Below are positions 18,738 to 29,102 of a DNA stretch of 37,053 nt, piece by piece. The stretch is from NCBI GenBank assembly GCA_025456385.1, contig JALOKS010000006.1, positions 1 through 37,053 on the forward strand. The letters run 5' to 3'. A model generated the notes under the pieces. The model saw only the letters and a list, made by a program, of their open reading frames with translations. It was not told the origin of the DNA and made no database searches. The DNA is from Thermoanaerobaculales bacterium (lineage in GTDB: Bacteria; Acidobacteriota; Thermoanaerobaculia; Thermoanaerobaculales; Sulfomarinibacteraceae). How positions within the stretch are numbered: position 1 is the stretch's first letter; every line of letters starts with the position of its first letter. Both the position numbers and the translations under genes were made by a program.

Positions 18738-20648
18738 TCAGCCGCCCCGGCGCACGATGCGGCGCCGGTCGCCGTGGCGCACCGTCACCCGCTCCGAGTC
18801 CAGCCACTCCAGGGCCGGAATCGCCAGCTTGCGGGTCAGCCCGAAGCGGTCCTTGAACTCGGCGACCCCGAAGTCCTCGACCTGCCAGTCCCGCACCCGC
18901 CCGGCCACCTCGTCGAGTACCGCCCGGTGGATGAGGAACTTGCCGTCGAGGCGCACCAGCCGGCGGCGCTGGACGAGAAACCGGCAGATGCCCTCCACCG
19001 CCTCCGGCCGCGCGGCGAGCTGCTCGGCCACCGCCTGCGGCGACGGCGCCTCGAAGCCGAGCTCGCGGTAACGGGCCTCGACGCGGCGTGCGAGCTCCTC
19101 GCCCGCCTCCGTCATGTGGCTGTCGCGGCCCGGCGGCACCACCCGCCCGCCGGCGAGCTCGATCACGCCGCGCGCCCGCAGCTGCTCGAGGTAGAGGTCG
19201 GCGAAGGGCAGTGCCGGCGCCGCCAGCAGCCCGCCGGCGAAGTCGCGCGCCGGAATGCCGGCCGAGACCTCCTCGCCGGCGAGGCGATCGCGGAGGGCGC
19301 GGGCGGCGGCCTTGGCGAGCCGCTCGACTTGCGCGGTGCTGACGAAGCGGGGCGGCTGGGTCGGGAGGGGACGGATCGAGCCGCCCTCGAGGAGGCGCCC
19401 GAGCGGGGCCTCGAGGGCCTCCTCGAGGGCCCCGAGCCGACCCGCCATCGCCGGCACCGCCAGGCCGGCGAGATCCTCCGCCTCGATCCAGGCGGCGAGC
19501 AGCCGGGGCCACGCCTCCGGCTGCACGGAAGGCAGCTCGGCGAGCGCCGCGGCGTCGCGGCGGCGCCAGCGCCGCAACCGCGCGTCGAGAACCCGGGCGC
19601 CGGCGAAGGTGTTGACCGGCGCCGGTCGGCGCAGGACCATGCGGTCGCCGGGAAAGAGCAGCAGGGGCTCGCGCAGCAGCAGCTGGCCGTTGCTGCGGCC
19701 TCCGGGCTCGAGGGGGCGGCGGGCGAGCCGCTCGATGCGGGCCGGCACCCGCGCCGCCAGGGCGTGGACCTCGACCTCGTCGCCCTCGTCGAGGGCCGCG
19801 GGGGCGGAAGCGAGCAGCTCGAGGTCGACGGTCGCCAGCAGGGTCGGCTGCCAGGGTCCCGGCGAGAGAACCTGGTGGCCGCGCTCGAGGGCGTCGCGGG
19901 CGAGTCCGGTGAGGTTGATGGCCACCCGCTCGCCGGCCTCGACCCGCTGGCGCTCGGCGCCGTGGACGTGCAGGCGGCGGACCCGCGCCGGGGCGCCGAG
20001 CGGCTGCACGACGACCTCCGAGCCGACCTCGAGCGCGCCCGAGAGCGAGGTGCCGGTGACCACGGTACCGGCACCGGTGAGGCTGAAGACGCGGTCGATC
20101 GGCTCCCGGAACGGGCGCCCGGCGACCAGGTGCGGTCGGGCGCGGGCGCCCTGCTCGACGAGCAGCCGCTTGAGCTCGGCGATGCCGGCGCCGGTGTGCG
20201 CCGACACCGGCAGGACCGGGACGCCCGCGAAGGGGGTGCCCGCGAGCAGCTCCCGCACCTCCTCCGCGGCCAGCTCGACGAGCTCGTCCGGCACCAGATC
20301 GGTCTTGGTCAGGGCCACCGCCCCGCCCGGGACCCCCATCAGCCGGATCACCTCGAGGTGCTCGCGGGTCTGCGGCATGACGCCCTCGTCGGCGGCGATG
20401 ACCAGCAGCGCGAGGTCGATGCCGGCGGCGCCGGCGATCATGGTGTGCACCAGCCGCTCGTGCCCCGGCACATCGACGAAGTGGAGCTGGGTGTCGCCCT
20501 CCGAGAGCTCGGCGAAGCCGAGGTCGATGGTGATGCCCCGCAGCTTCTCCTCGGGCAGGCGGTCGCAGTCGGTCCCGGTCAGCGCCTTGACCAGGGTGGT
20601 CTTGCCGTGGTCGATGTGCCCGGCTGTGCCCCACACGACGTGCCGCAT
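18738..20648 (-). CDS. selB: Selenocysteine-specific translation elongation factor SelB
   Basis: [48 protein letters not shown]...[23 protein letters not shown]...ALTKTDLV plus C-terminal winged-helix-like region. Confidence 0.95.
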   Translation of the reverse strand: MRHVVWGTAGHIDHGKTTLVKALTGTDCDRLPEEKLRGITIDLGFAELSEGDTQLHFVDVPGHERLVHTMIAGAAGIDLALLVIAADEGVMPQTREHLEVIRLMGVPGGAVALTKTDLVPDELVELAAEEVRELLAGTPFAGVPVLPVSAHTGAGIAELKRLLVEQGARARPHLVAGRPFREPIDRVFSLTGAGTVVTGTSLSGALEVGSEVVVQPLGAPARVRRLHVHGAERQRVEAGERVAINLTGLARDALERGHQVLSPGPWQPTLLATVDLELLASAPAALDEGDEVEVHALAARVPARIERLARRPLEPGGRSNGQLLLREPLLLFPGDRMVLRRPAPVNTFAGARVLDARLRRWRRRDAAALAELPSVQPEAWPRLLAAWIEAEDLAGLAVPAMAGRLGALEEALEAPLGRLLEGGSIRPLPTQPPRFVSTAQVERLAKAAARALRDRLAGEEVSAGIPARDFAGGLLAAPALPFADLYLEQLRARGVIELAGGRVVPPGRDSHMTEAGEELARRVEARYRELGFEAPSPQAVAEQLAARPEAVEGICRFLVQRRRLVRLDGKFLIHRAVLDEVAGRVRDWQVEDFGVAEFKDRFGLTRKLAIPALEWLDSERVTVRHGDRRRIVRRGG

Positions 20649-20734
20649 GTGGCCATGGTACACGGCGCCCGATCCCCGCCGGCGCCGCCTGCCGCGACCT
20701 TGGCCGGCGGCCGCGGAGCCGGTATTCTCGGCTG

Positions 20735-21301
20735 GTGAGCGCCGCAGGGGTCGAAACCGAGCTCAAGCTCCCGGTCGGGGACCACGAGCCGGTCCGCTGC
20801 GCTCTCGCCGCCCTCGGCGCGGTGCGGACGGACACCCTCGCGCGCGAGGTCAACCTCCTGCTCGACGGCCCGGAGCGCCGCCTCGCAGCCGCGGGCTGCG
20901 TGCTGCGGCTGCGCCGCTACGGCGACCGGCACCTTCTCACCTTCAAAGGACCGGCGAGCTTCGTGGGCGCGGTCAAGAGCCGGGTCGAGCACGAGCTCGA
21001 GATCGGGGACGTGGAGCTCATGCGGCGGGTGCTGGAGGCGATCGGGCTCGAGGTCGTCATGCGCTACGACAAGGACCGCGAGGCCTGGCGCCTCGACGAG
21101 CTCGCCATCGTCCTCGACCGCACGCCGATGGGCGACTTCGTCGAGATCGAAGGGCCGGCGGGCAGGCTCGAGGCGGCGGCGCGGGCCCTCGGCCTCGACC
21201 CGGAGGCGGCGGTCCGCGGCTCCTACGTCAGCCTGTGGCAGGAGCTGCGGTCGGCGCACCCCGAGCGCGCCCTGCCGGCCGACATGGTGTTTCCGGAATG
21301 A
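20735..21301 (+). CDS. CYTH domain protein (class IV adenylate cyclase / triphosphatase family)
   Basis: VETELKLPV (ExExK), [38 protein letters not shown]. Confidence 0.9.
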   Translation: MSAAGVETELKLPVGDHEPVRCALAALGAVRTDTLAREVNLLLDGPERRLAAAGCVLRLRRYGDRHLLTFKGPASFVGAVKSRVEHELEIGDVELMRRVLEAIGLEVVMRYDKDREAWRLDELAIVLDRTPMGDFVEIEGPAGRLEAAARALGLDPEAAVRGSYVSLWQELRSAHPERALPADMVFPE

Positions 21302-22257
21302 GCGGCTTCGCGGCCGCCATGGTGCTCGCGGCCGGCCGTGGGGAGCGGATGCGGCCGCTGTCCGACGTGCTGCCCAAGCCCGCGCTGCCGCTGCCGGAGG
21401 GGCCGGTCGTCGCGTCGGCCATGCGCCTCGCCGTGGTGGCCGGCGCGCGGCGGATCGTCGTCAACACCTGGCACCTCGGCGCGCAGATGGCGGCGGCGGC
21501 GGCCGAGGTCGCCCTGCCGGGAGTGGAGGTCCTGCTGTCGCCGGAGCCGACTCTCATGGGCACGGCCGGCGGTCTCGCCCTGGCGCGCGACCGCGGCCTG
21601 CTCGACGGTGAGGGGCCGATCCTGGTGCTCAACGGTGACGGCGTGCTCGACCTCGAGCTCGCACCGCTGGCGGCGCGGCACGCCGCGAGCGGCGACCTCG
21701 TGACGCTCGCGCTGCGCCCGCACCCCGACCCCCGGCGCTGGTCACGGGTCGTGCTTGCCGCCGACGGGCGGGTGGAGAGGATGCTGCCGGCCGGGCCGGC
21801 GGCGCCCGCGGACAACGGGATGCTCTACCCGGGGGTGATGGTGGTGGCGCGCGAGGCCCTCGCGCGCCTGCCGCCGGGCCCCGGCGGGATCGCGCAGCTG
21901 CTGTGGGAGCCGGCGCTGAGCGCGGGGCGGCTCGGGGGGGCGGTGGTGCCGGGGCGCTGGCGGGAGGTCGGCACCCCGACCGACTACCGCGAGCTGGTGG
22001 TCGCGCGGCTCGGTGACCGGGCCTGGGTCCACTCCTCGGCGTCGGTCGCGCCGTCCGCCGTCCTCCGCGGGGCGCTGGTCGGCGCCGGATCCCGCGTCGC
22101 CGCGGAGGCCGTGGTCCGCGCTTCGGTGGTCGCTGCCGGCGCGCAGGTCGGCGCCGGCGCCGAGATCAGGGGCTCGGTGCTTCTCGGCCGGGTCGCCGCG
22201 GCGCCGGACGAGAAGCTGGACGGCGTGCTGCGCGCCCAGGGCCCGCCGGTCTGCTGA
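21298..22257 (+). CDS. NDP-sugar nucleotidyltransferase (NTP_transferase family, hexapeptide-like C-terminus)
   Basis: [27 protein letters not shown]...[13 protein letters not shown]...[15 protein letters not shown]-terminal [26 protein letters not shown] repeats. Confidence 0.9.
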   Translation: MSGFAAAMVLAAGRGERMRPLSDVLPKPALPLPEGPVVASAMRLAVVAGARRIVVNTWHLGAQMAAAAAEVALPGVEVLLSPEPTLMGTAGGLALARDRGLLDGEGPILVLNGDGVLDLELAPLAARHAASGDLVTLALRPHPDPRRWSRVVLAADGRVERMLPAGPAAPADNGMLYPGVMVVAREALARLPPGPGGIAQLLWEPALSAGRLGGAVVPGRWREVGTPTDYRELVVARLGDRAWVHSSASVAPSAVLRGALVGAGSRVAAEAVVRASVVAAGAQVGAGAEIRGSVLLGRVAAAPDEKLDGVLRAQGPPVC

Positions 22258-22279
22258 CGGGTCGCCCGCCGCCGCCGCA

Positions 22280-22900
22280 TCACAGGCCCGCCTCGCGCCA
22301 CTCCGGCCAGCCCGCGCGCCAGAGCAGGGAGTTGATCCGCGCGGTCGAGCCGTAGATCCGCAGCACCCGCATCCGCACCCTGTGGTCGCTCAGGTAGACC
22401 GAGCTCGGCGTGGCGCGGCCGTCCGGGCTGAAGGTGATGATGTCGCCGCGCCCCGCGCGCACCGGGTCGCCGGGATCGCCGGCGAGGCGGCCGCGGCCCG
22501 AGGGGTCGGGCACGAACTCGCCCGCGAGGATCCCGAGGCCGGCCTCGCCGGGTGCGAACTCGAGGACCTCGGAGATGAGGGGGTCGGCGCCCGACTCGAG
22601 GTCGGTGTGCAGGATGCCGTCGCCGTCGCCATCGGCGGCGATGAAGCAGCGCCACGAGCCGTCCGGCCGCCGCTCGAAGACGAGCCCGGTGGCGCGCTGC
22701 TCCATGACCGCCACCGCCCGGCAGCGGAACATCAGGCCGCGCAGCCGCGCCGCGGCCCCGGCGAGCGCCGCGGCCCGCCGCGCCTCCGCGAGGTCGGGGA
22801 CCGCGACCCCGACGATGAGGGCGGCGAGGAGGAGCGCGGCGAGCACCTCGACCAGCGACTGCCCGGCCTCGCGGGCGGCACGGGTGCGGTCAGCGACCAT
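22280..22900 (-). CDS. Type IV pilin-like / GspH-FimT-type pseudopilin
   Basis: N-terminus ...REAGQSLVEVLAALLLAALIVGVAVPDLAEARRAA (G/QSLVE prepilin-like site plus hydrophobic helix). Confidence 0.8.
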   Translation of the reverse strand: MVADRTRAAREAGQSLVEVLAALLLAALIVGVAVPDLAEARRAAALAGAAARLRGLMFRCRAVAVMEQRATGLVFERRPDGSWRCFIAADGDGDGILHTDLESGADPLISEVLEFAPGEAGLGILAGEFVPDPSGRGRLAGDPGDPVRAGRGDIITFSPDGRATPSSVYLSDHRVRMRVLRIYGSTARINSLLWRAGWPEWREAGL

Positions 22901-23014
22901 GAGACCTCCCCGGAGGAAGAGGCGGCCCCGAAGGGCCGCATCCCGTCCACGCTGTGCTCGGGTCATCCGCCCCGGGGCAGGCCCATCCCGCCCGGAGCCG
23001 ATGACAGTTGCTCG

Positions 23015-23338
23015 TCAGGCGCCGCTGCGCGGCGACCGCACCTTGGCGCTCAGGGTCGTCGCCCCGCTGGTCGCGAGGTAGGGACGCAGGCGCTCGAGAG
23101 CCGCCTCGCCGATCCCCTTGACCGCGACGATCTCGTCGACGCTGCGGAAGGCCCCGTTGGCCTCGCGGAAGTCGACGATGCGGGCCGCGAGCGCCGGGCC
23201 GACCCGCGGCAGCAGCTGCAGCTGCTCGGCGGTGGCGGTGTTGATGTTGACCACCCCCGCGGGGGTGCCGTCGGCGGCGACGGCGAGCGCGGCGGTGGCG
23301 AGGACCAGCAGCAGGGCGAGGGTCGTGGAGGTCTTCAT
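23015..23338 (-). CDS. ComEA-like helix-hairpin-helix protein
   Basis: Signal peptide then VVNINTATAEQLQLLPRVGPALAARIVDFREANGAFRSVDEIVAVKGIGEAALERLRPYL. Confidence 0.92.
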   Translation of the reverse strand: MKTSTTLALLLVLATAALAVAADGTPAGVVNINTATAEQLQLLPRVGPALAARIVDFREANGAFRSVDEIVAVKGIGEAALERLRPYLATSGATTLSAKVRSPRSGA

Positions 23339-23431
23339 CGCATGCTCCTTTCCGTTCGGGTTGGTGATCGGGGTTGCGGTCCGTCCTCAGCTGGCATCCA
23401 TAACGGCCTCCTTTCGCTCGCCGCTCCCAGG

Positions 23432-23447
23432 GGCAGCTTCCGTGCCA
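23432..23447 (-). promoter_or_regulatory. Candidate sigma-54 (-24/-12) promoter for comEA/pilin
   Basis: Minus strand reads TGGCACG-GAAG-CTGCC; GG and GC separated by 10 nt; about 85-95 nt upstream of the comEA start. Confidence 0.6.
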
Positions 23448-23581
23448 CCTGGAGTGGTTCTCGTAAGTATCTGGAATGAATGGCTTTCGACGAAGCCGGT
23501 CCGACCGGCCTCCGATGGGAGCTGACAACCAAAGCTGTCACCCCGACGGTGGGCTCAGGTCCGGGGACTGGAACAAATTTA

Positions 23582-23604
23582 TGTCAGTGACAGCCTGCTA
23601 TACT
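23582..23604 (+). promoter_or_regulatory. Palindrome TGTCAGTGACA with adjacent extended -10 (TGCTATACT), putative ubiX promoter/operator
   Basis: tgtcagtgaca 23582-23592; tgctatact 23596-23604; ubiX starts at 23666. Confidence 0.5.
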
Positions 23605-23665
23605 CCGCCGATGCGGCTCGGGAGCCAGCCCGTTCTGAGCGCCCCGCGATGGTCCCGGAGCAACG

Positions 23666-24280
23666 GTGGCGGCTGAGTACGCGCTGCTCGTCTCGGGCGG
23701 CTCCGGCGCCCTGCTGGCGACCCGCTTCGCCGCTGCGGCGCTCGCGAGCGGCCGGGTGGAGGCGCTGCACCTGGTGGTGACCGGGCCGGCGGCCAAGGTC
23801 CTCGGCCACGAGCTCGGGCCAGCCTGGGCGGGCGCCCGCGGCTTCCGCGACCAGCTGCCGGTGAGCGACGAGCTCCGCGCGCGCATCCTTCCGCACGCCG
23901 ACTCCGAGATCGAGGCGTCGATCGCCTCCGGCTCGCACCGCCTCGGGGGGGTGGTCGTCCTGCCGTGCTCGGCGGGAATGGCCGGTGCGCTGGCTCACGG
24001 CATCTCGCGCGGTCTCGCCCAGCGGGTCGCCGACGTCGCGCTCAAGCAGCGCTGGCCGCTGATCCTCGGCATCCGCGAGACGCCGATGTCGGCGATCCTG
24101 CTCGAAAACCTGCTCCGCCTCGCGCAGGCCGGCGCGCACATCGTGCCGCCGCTCCCCGCCTTCTACCTCAAGCCCGACGCGGCCACCGCGCTGAGCACCT
24201 TCGCGGACCACTACTGCCTGCGGCTCCTGGACCTGCTCGGCCTGCCCGGCGACGACCGCGGCCTGCGGTGGAATGCGTGA
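23666..24280 (+). CDS. ubiX: Flavin prenyltransferase (UbiX/Pad1 family)
   Basis: YALLVSGGSGALLATRFAAAAL...SIASGSHRLGGVVVLPCSAGMAGALAHGISRGLAQRVADVALKQRWPLILGIRETPMSAILLENLLRLAQAGAHIVPPLPAFY. Confidence 0.92.
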   Translation: MAAEYALLVSGGSGALLATRFAAAALASGRVEALHLVVTGPAAKVLGHELGPAWAGARGFRDQLPVSDELRARILPHADSEIEASIASGSHRLGGVVVLPCSAGMAGALAHGISRGLAQRVADVALKQRWPLILGIRETPMSAILLENLLRLAQAGAHIVPPLPAFYLKPDAATALSTFADHYCLRLLDLLGLPGDDRGLRWNA

Positions 24281-25158
24281 GCCTCGGCACCTCGCAGCTC
24301 GTTGACGGGCTCGCCGAGACTGCCGACATGATCGCCTTCAAGCACACGGTCTTCGCCCTGCCCTTCGCCGTGATCGCGGCCGTTACGGCGGCGTCGCCGG
24401 GTTGGCCGTCGGTCGCGACCTGGGCCTGGCTCGCCGTCGCGATGGTCGCGGCCCGTACCGCGGCGATGGCCTTCAACCGCCTCGCCGACCACCGGCTCGA
24501 CGCCCTCAACCCGCGGACCAGCGGCCGGGCGCTCCCCGCGGGCCGCCTCAGCCGACACTTCGCGTGGGCGGTGACCGGGGTGTCCGCCGCGGTCCTCCTC
24601 CTCGCCGCGGCCGCACTGAACCCCCTGTGCCTCGCACTCGCGCCGCCGGCCCTCGCCGTGATCCTCGGCTACTCCCTCGCCAAGCGCTTCACCGTCGCCG
24701 CGCACCTGTGGCTCGGCGCCGCCCTCGGCATCGCCCCGGTGGGGGCCTGGATCGCGGTCAGCGGGCGCCTCGACTGGCCGGCGCTGCTGCTCGCCGCCGC
24801 GGTCGGCGTGTGGGTTGCAGGATTCGACGTGATCTACTCGCTCCAGGACGAGCACTTCGACCGCAGCCTGGGCCTGCACTCGTTGCCGGCGCGGCTCGGC
24901 GGCGCGCGCGCCCTCGGCGTGGCCAGGGCGCTGCACGGCTCCGCGGTGGCGGGCTTCCTGGCCTTCGCGCTGGCGGCGGGTGGCGGACCCTGGCGACTCG
25001 GCGCGGTGGCGGCGGCGGCGGCCCTGCTGGTGCGCCAGCACCGGCTGGTGAGGGCGCACGACCTGAGCGCGGTCGATGCCGCCTTCTTCGCCTCGAACGG
25101 CATCCTCGCGCTCGTCATGGGCGTTCTCTTCGTGGCCGCCCGCGTGCTCGAGCCCTGA
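24277..25158 (+). CDS. ubiA: UbiA-family prenyltransferase (4-hydroxybenzoate polyprenyltransferase-like)
   Basis: ARTAAMAFNRLADHRLDALNPRTSGRALPAG, GYSLAKRFT, GFDVIYSLQDEHFDRSLGLHSLPARLG; multi-TM; 4-bp overlap with ubiX. Confidence 0.92.
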   Translation: MSLGTSQLVDGLAETADMIAFKHTVFALPFAVIAAVTAASPGWPSVATWAWLAVAMVAARTAAMAFNRLADHRLDALNPRTSGRALPAGRLSRHFAWAVTGVSAAVLLLAAAALNPLCLALAPPALAVILGYSLAKRFTVAAHLWLGAALGIAPVGAWIAVSGRLDWPALLLAAAVGVWVAGFDVIYSLQDEHFDRSLGLHSLPARLGGARALGVARALHGSAVAGFLAFALAAGGGPWRLGAVAAAAALLVRQHRLVRAHDLSAVDAAFFASNGILALVMGVLFVAARVLEP

Positions 25159-25203
25159 GCCGTGGATGACGCGACCGCCGGCGCAGGCTAAGATCGGGGC
25201 GCG

Positions 25204-25860
25204 ATGAGCGCGCGCAAGATGCCCTTCCGCCACATTGCCGTCGAGGGCCCGATCGGGGTCGGCAAGACCTCGCTCGTGCAGCTGCTGGCCGAGCGCTTCG
25301 AGGGCGTGATGGTGCTCGAGGACATCACCAACCCCTTTCTGCCGTCCTTCTACGAGGGCCGGCCCGGGGCCGCCTTCCAGGTCCAGATCTACTTCCTGCT
25401 GTCGCGCTTCCAACAGCAGCGCGAGATCGCGCAGATGAACCTGTTCCAGCGCCTGGTCCTCGCCGACTACACCTTCCCGAAGGACCGCATCTTCGCCTAC
25501 CTCAACCTGGACGACACCGATCTCCGGGTCTACGAGAAGCTCTACCCGGTGCTCGAGCAGGAGGTCCCGAAGCCGGACCTCGTGATCTACATGCAGGCCT
25601 CGGGAGCGGTCCTGATGGAGCGCATCCGGCGCCGGGCCCGCGACTTCGAGCGCGGCATCGAGCCGGCCTACCTGCAGCGGCTGAGCGAGGCCTACTCCTA
25701 CTACTTCTTCCACTACCGGGAGACGCCGCTGCTGGTGGTCAACACCGACGACATCGACTTCGTCAACGACCCCGCCGACCTCGAGGCGCTGATCGAGCAG
25801 GTCATGCGCAGCCGCCGGGGCACCCAGGTCTACGTGCCGATGGGCTCGCAGCGGCCATAG
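25204..25860 (+). CDS. Deoxynucleoside kinase (dNK family)
   Basis: FRHIAVEGPIGVGKTSLVQLLAERF...FQVQIYFLLSRFQQ...LADYTFPKDRIFAYLNL...PDLVIYMQASGAVLMERIRRRARDFE. Confidence 0.9.
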   Translation: MSARKMPFRHIAVEGPIGVGKTSLVQLLAERFEGVMVLEDITNPFLPSFYEGRPGAAFQVQIYFLLSRFQQQREIAQMNLFQRLVLADYTFPKDRIFAYLNLDDTDLRVYEKLYPVLEQEVPKPDLVIYMQASGAVLMERIRRRARDFERGIEPAYLQRLSEAYSYYFFHYRETPLLVVNTDDIDFVNDPADLEALIEQVMRSRRGTQVYVPMGSQRP

Positions 25861-27609
<1,749 letters not shown>

Positions 27610-27661
27610 GCAATTTCTTCCATTCTGACGAGGAAAACGGAGTCATTTTGCAAAAATTCGC

Positions 27662-27690
27662 TTGACTCTTCGAAATTCCAGTCTCAGAAT
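27662..27690 (+). promoter_or_regulatory. Candidate sigma-70 type promoter upstream of glnA
   Basis: TTGACT - 17 nt - CAGAAT within an AT-rich island 31 nt before the GTG start. Confidence 0.5.
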
Positions 27691-27720
27691 CCGCGGAACG
27701 ACGCGCCAGGAGGCTTCACC

Positions 27721-29052
27721 GTGCCAACGACCCCGACCGCGATCCTGACCCGCTGCAAGAAGGAGAACGTCCACTTCATGCGGCTCCAGTTCACGGACAT
27801 CGACGGCGTCATCAAGAACGTCGAGGTCCCGTCGAGCCAGTTCGAGAAGGCGCTCGACGGCCAGATCATGTTTGACGGCTCCTCCATTCAGGGCTTCACC
27901 CGCATCGAGGAGTCGGACATGCTGCTGGTGCCCGACCTCGAGACCTTCCAGGTCTTCCCCTGGGTGACGGATCACGGCCGGGTCGGACGCCTGGTGTGCG
28001 ACATCGCCAACCCCGACGGCTCGATCTTCGCCGGCTGCCCGCGCAGCGCGTTGAAGCGCGCGGTCGAGCGGGCGCGGCGCATGGGCTACCGGATGATGGC
28101 GGGGCCGGAGGCCGAGTTCTTCCTCTTCCAGCGCAACCACAACGGCGAGGCCCTGGCCGCGACCCACGACTCGGGCGGCTACTTCGACCTCAGCCCGCGC
28201 GACCTCGGCGAGGAGGCGCGGCGCGAGATCACGCTCGCGCTCGAGGCGATGGGCTTCGAGGTCGAGGCGGCCCACCACGAGGTGGCGCCCGGCCAGCACG
28301 AGATCGACTTCAAGTACGGCGACGCCGTCGACACCGCCGACGCGATCGTCACCTTCCGCTTCGTGGTCAAGAAGGTCGCCCTGATGTACGGCCTGCACGC
28401 GACCTTCATGCCGAAACCGCTGGCCGGGGTCAACGGCTCCGGCATGCACACCCACCAGTCGCTGTTCTCGTCCAAGGGCAGGAATGTCTTCCACGACCCG
28501 AAGGGCCCGTGGGAGCTGTCGGCCGTCGCCCGCGCCTACATCGGCGGCCTGCTCGACCACGCGCGGGCCTTCGTCGCGGTGACCAACCCCCTGGTCAACT
28601 CCTACAAGCGTCTGGTGCCGGGCTACGAGGCGCCGGTCAACGTCGCCTGGTCGGAGAAGAACCGCTCGCCGATGATCCGGGTGCCGGCGCGGCGAGGGAT
28701 CGGCACCCGCTGCGAGGTCCGCGTCCCCGACCCCTCCTGCAACCCCTACCTGGCCTTCGCCGTGATGCTGGCCTCCGGTCTCGACGGCATCGAGCGCGGC
28801 CTCGACTGCGGCGAGCCGGTCAACCGCAACATCTTCGACATGAGCGAGCGCGAGAAGCGGCGGCTCAAGATCGTGCAGCTGCCGGCGAGCCTCGACGAGG
28901 CGCTCAACTTCCTCGAGAGGGACGGCGTGATGCGCGAGGCCCTCGGCGAGCACATCTTCGAGCACTTCCTCCACAACAAGCGCACCGAGTGGGCCGAGTA
29001 CATCAAGGAAATCCACGACTGGGAGCTCGACCGCTACCTCGACCGCTACTGA
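27721..29052 (+). CDS. glnA: Glutamine synthetase type I
   Basis: VHFMRLQFTDIDGVIKNVEVP...MFDGSSIQGFTRIEESDMLL...GPEAEFFLF...NGSGMHTHQSL...NRSPMIRVPARRGIGTRCEVRVPDPSCNPYLAFAVML. Confidence 0.97.
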   Translation: MPTTPTAILTRCKKENVHFMRLQFTDIDGVIKNVEVPSSQFEKALDGQIMFDGSSIQGFTRIEESDMLLVPDLETFQVFPWVTDHGRVGRLVCDIANPDGSIFAGCPRSALKRAVERARRMGYRMMAGPEAEFFLFQRNHNGEALAATHDSGGYFDLSPRDLGEEARREITLALEAMGFEVEAAHHEVAPGQHEIDFKYGDAVDTADAIVTFRFVVKKVALMYGLHATFMPKPLAGVNGSGMHTHQSLFSSKGRNVFHDPKGPWELSAVARAYIGGLLDHARAFVAVTNPLVNSYKRLVPGYEAPVNVAWSEKNRSPMIRVPARRGIGTRCEVRVPDPSCNPYLAFAVMLASGLDGIERGLDCGEPVNRNIFDMSEREKRRLKIVQLPASLDEALNFLERDGVMREALGEHIFEHFLHNKRTEWAEYIKEIHDWELDRYLDRY

Positions 29053-29102
29053 GCACGGGTGCCGGGCGAGCAGGCGGGCCCGTGCGAGGGTAAGCTTGGG
29101 CC

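Noticed and set aside
19255-21297. Upstream extension of the nucleotidyltransferase ORF (1000 aa total)
   Set aside because: Antisense to selB and out-of-frame over the CYTH gene; the real start is ATG 21298, overlapping the CYTH stop.
23339-23580. Cyclic-di-GMP (GEMM) or other riboswitch in the comEA leader
   Set aside because: Some short similarity on the minus strand but the conserved GEMM core (GCAAA...GGGACGCAAAGCC) is not present.
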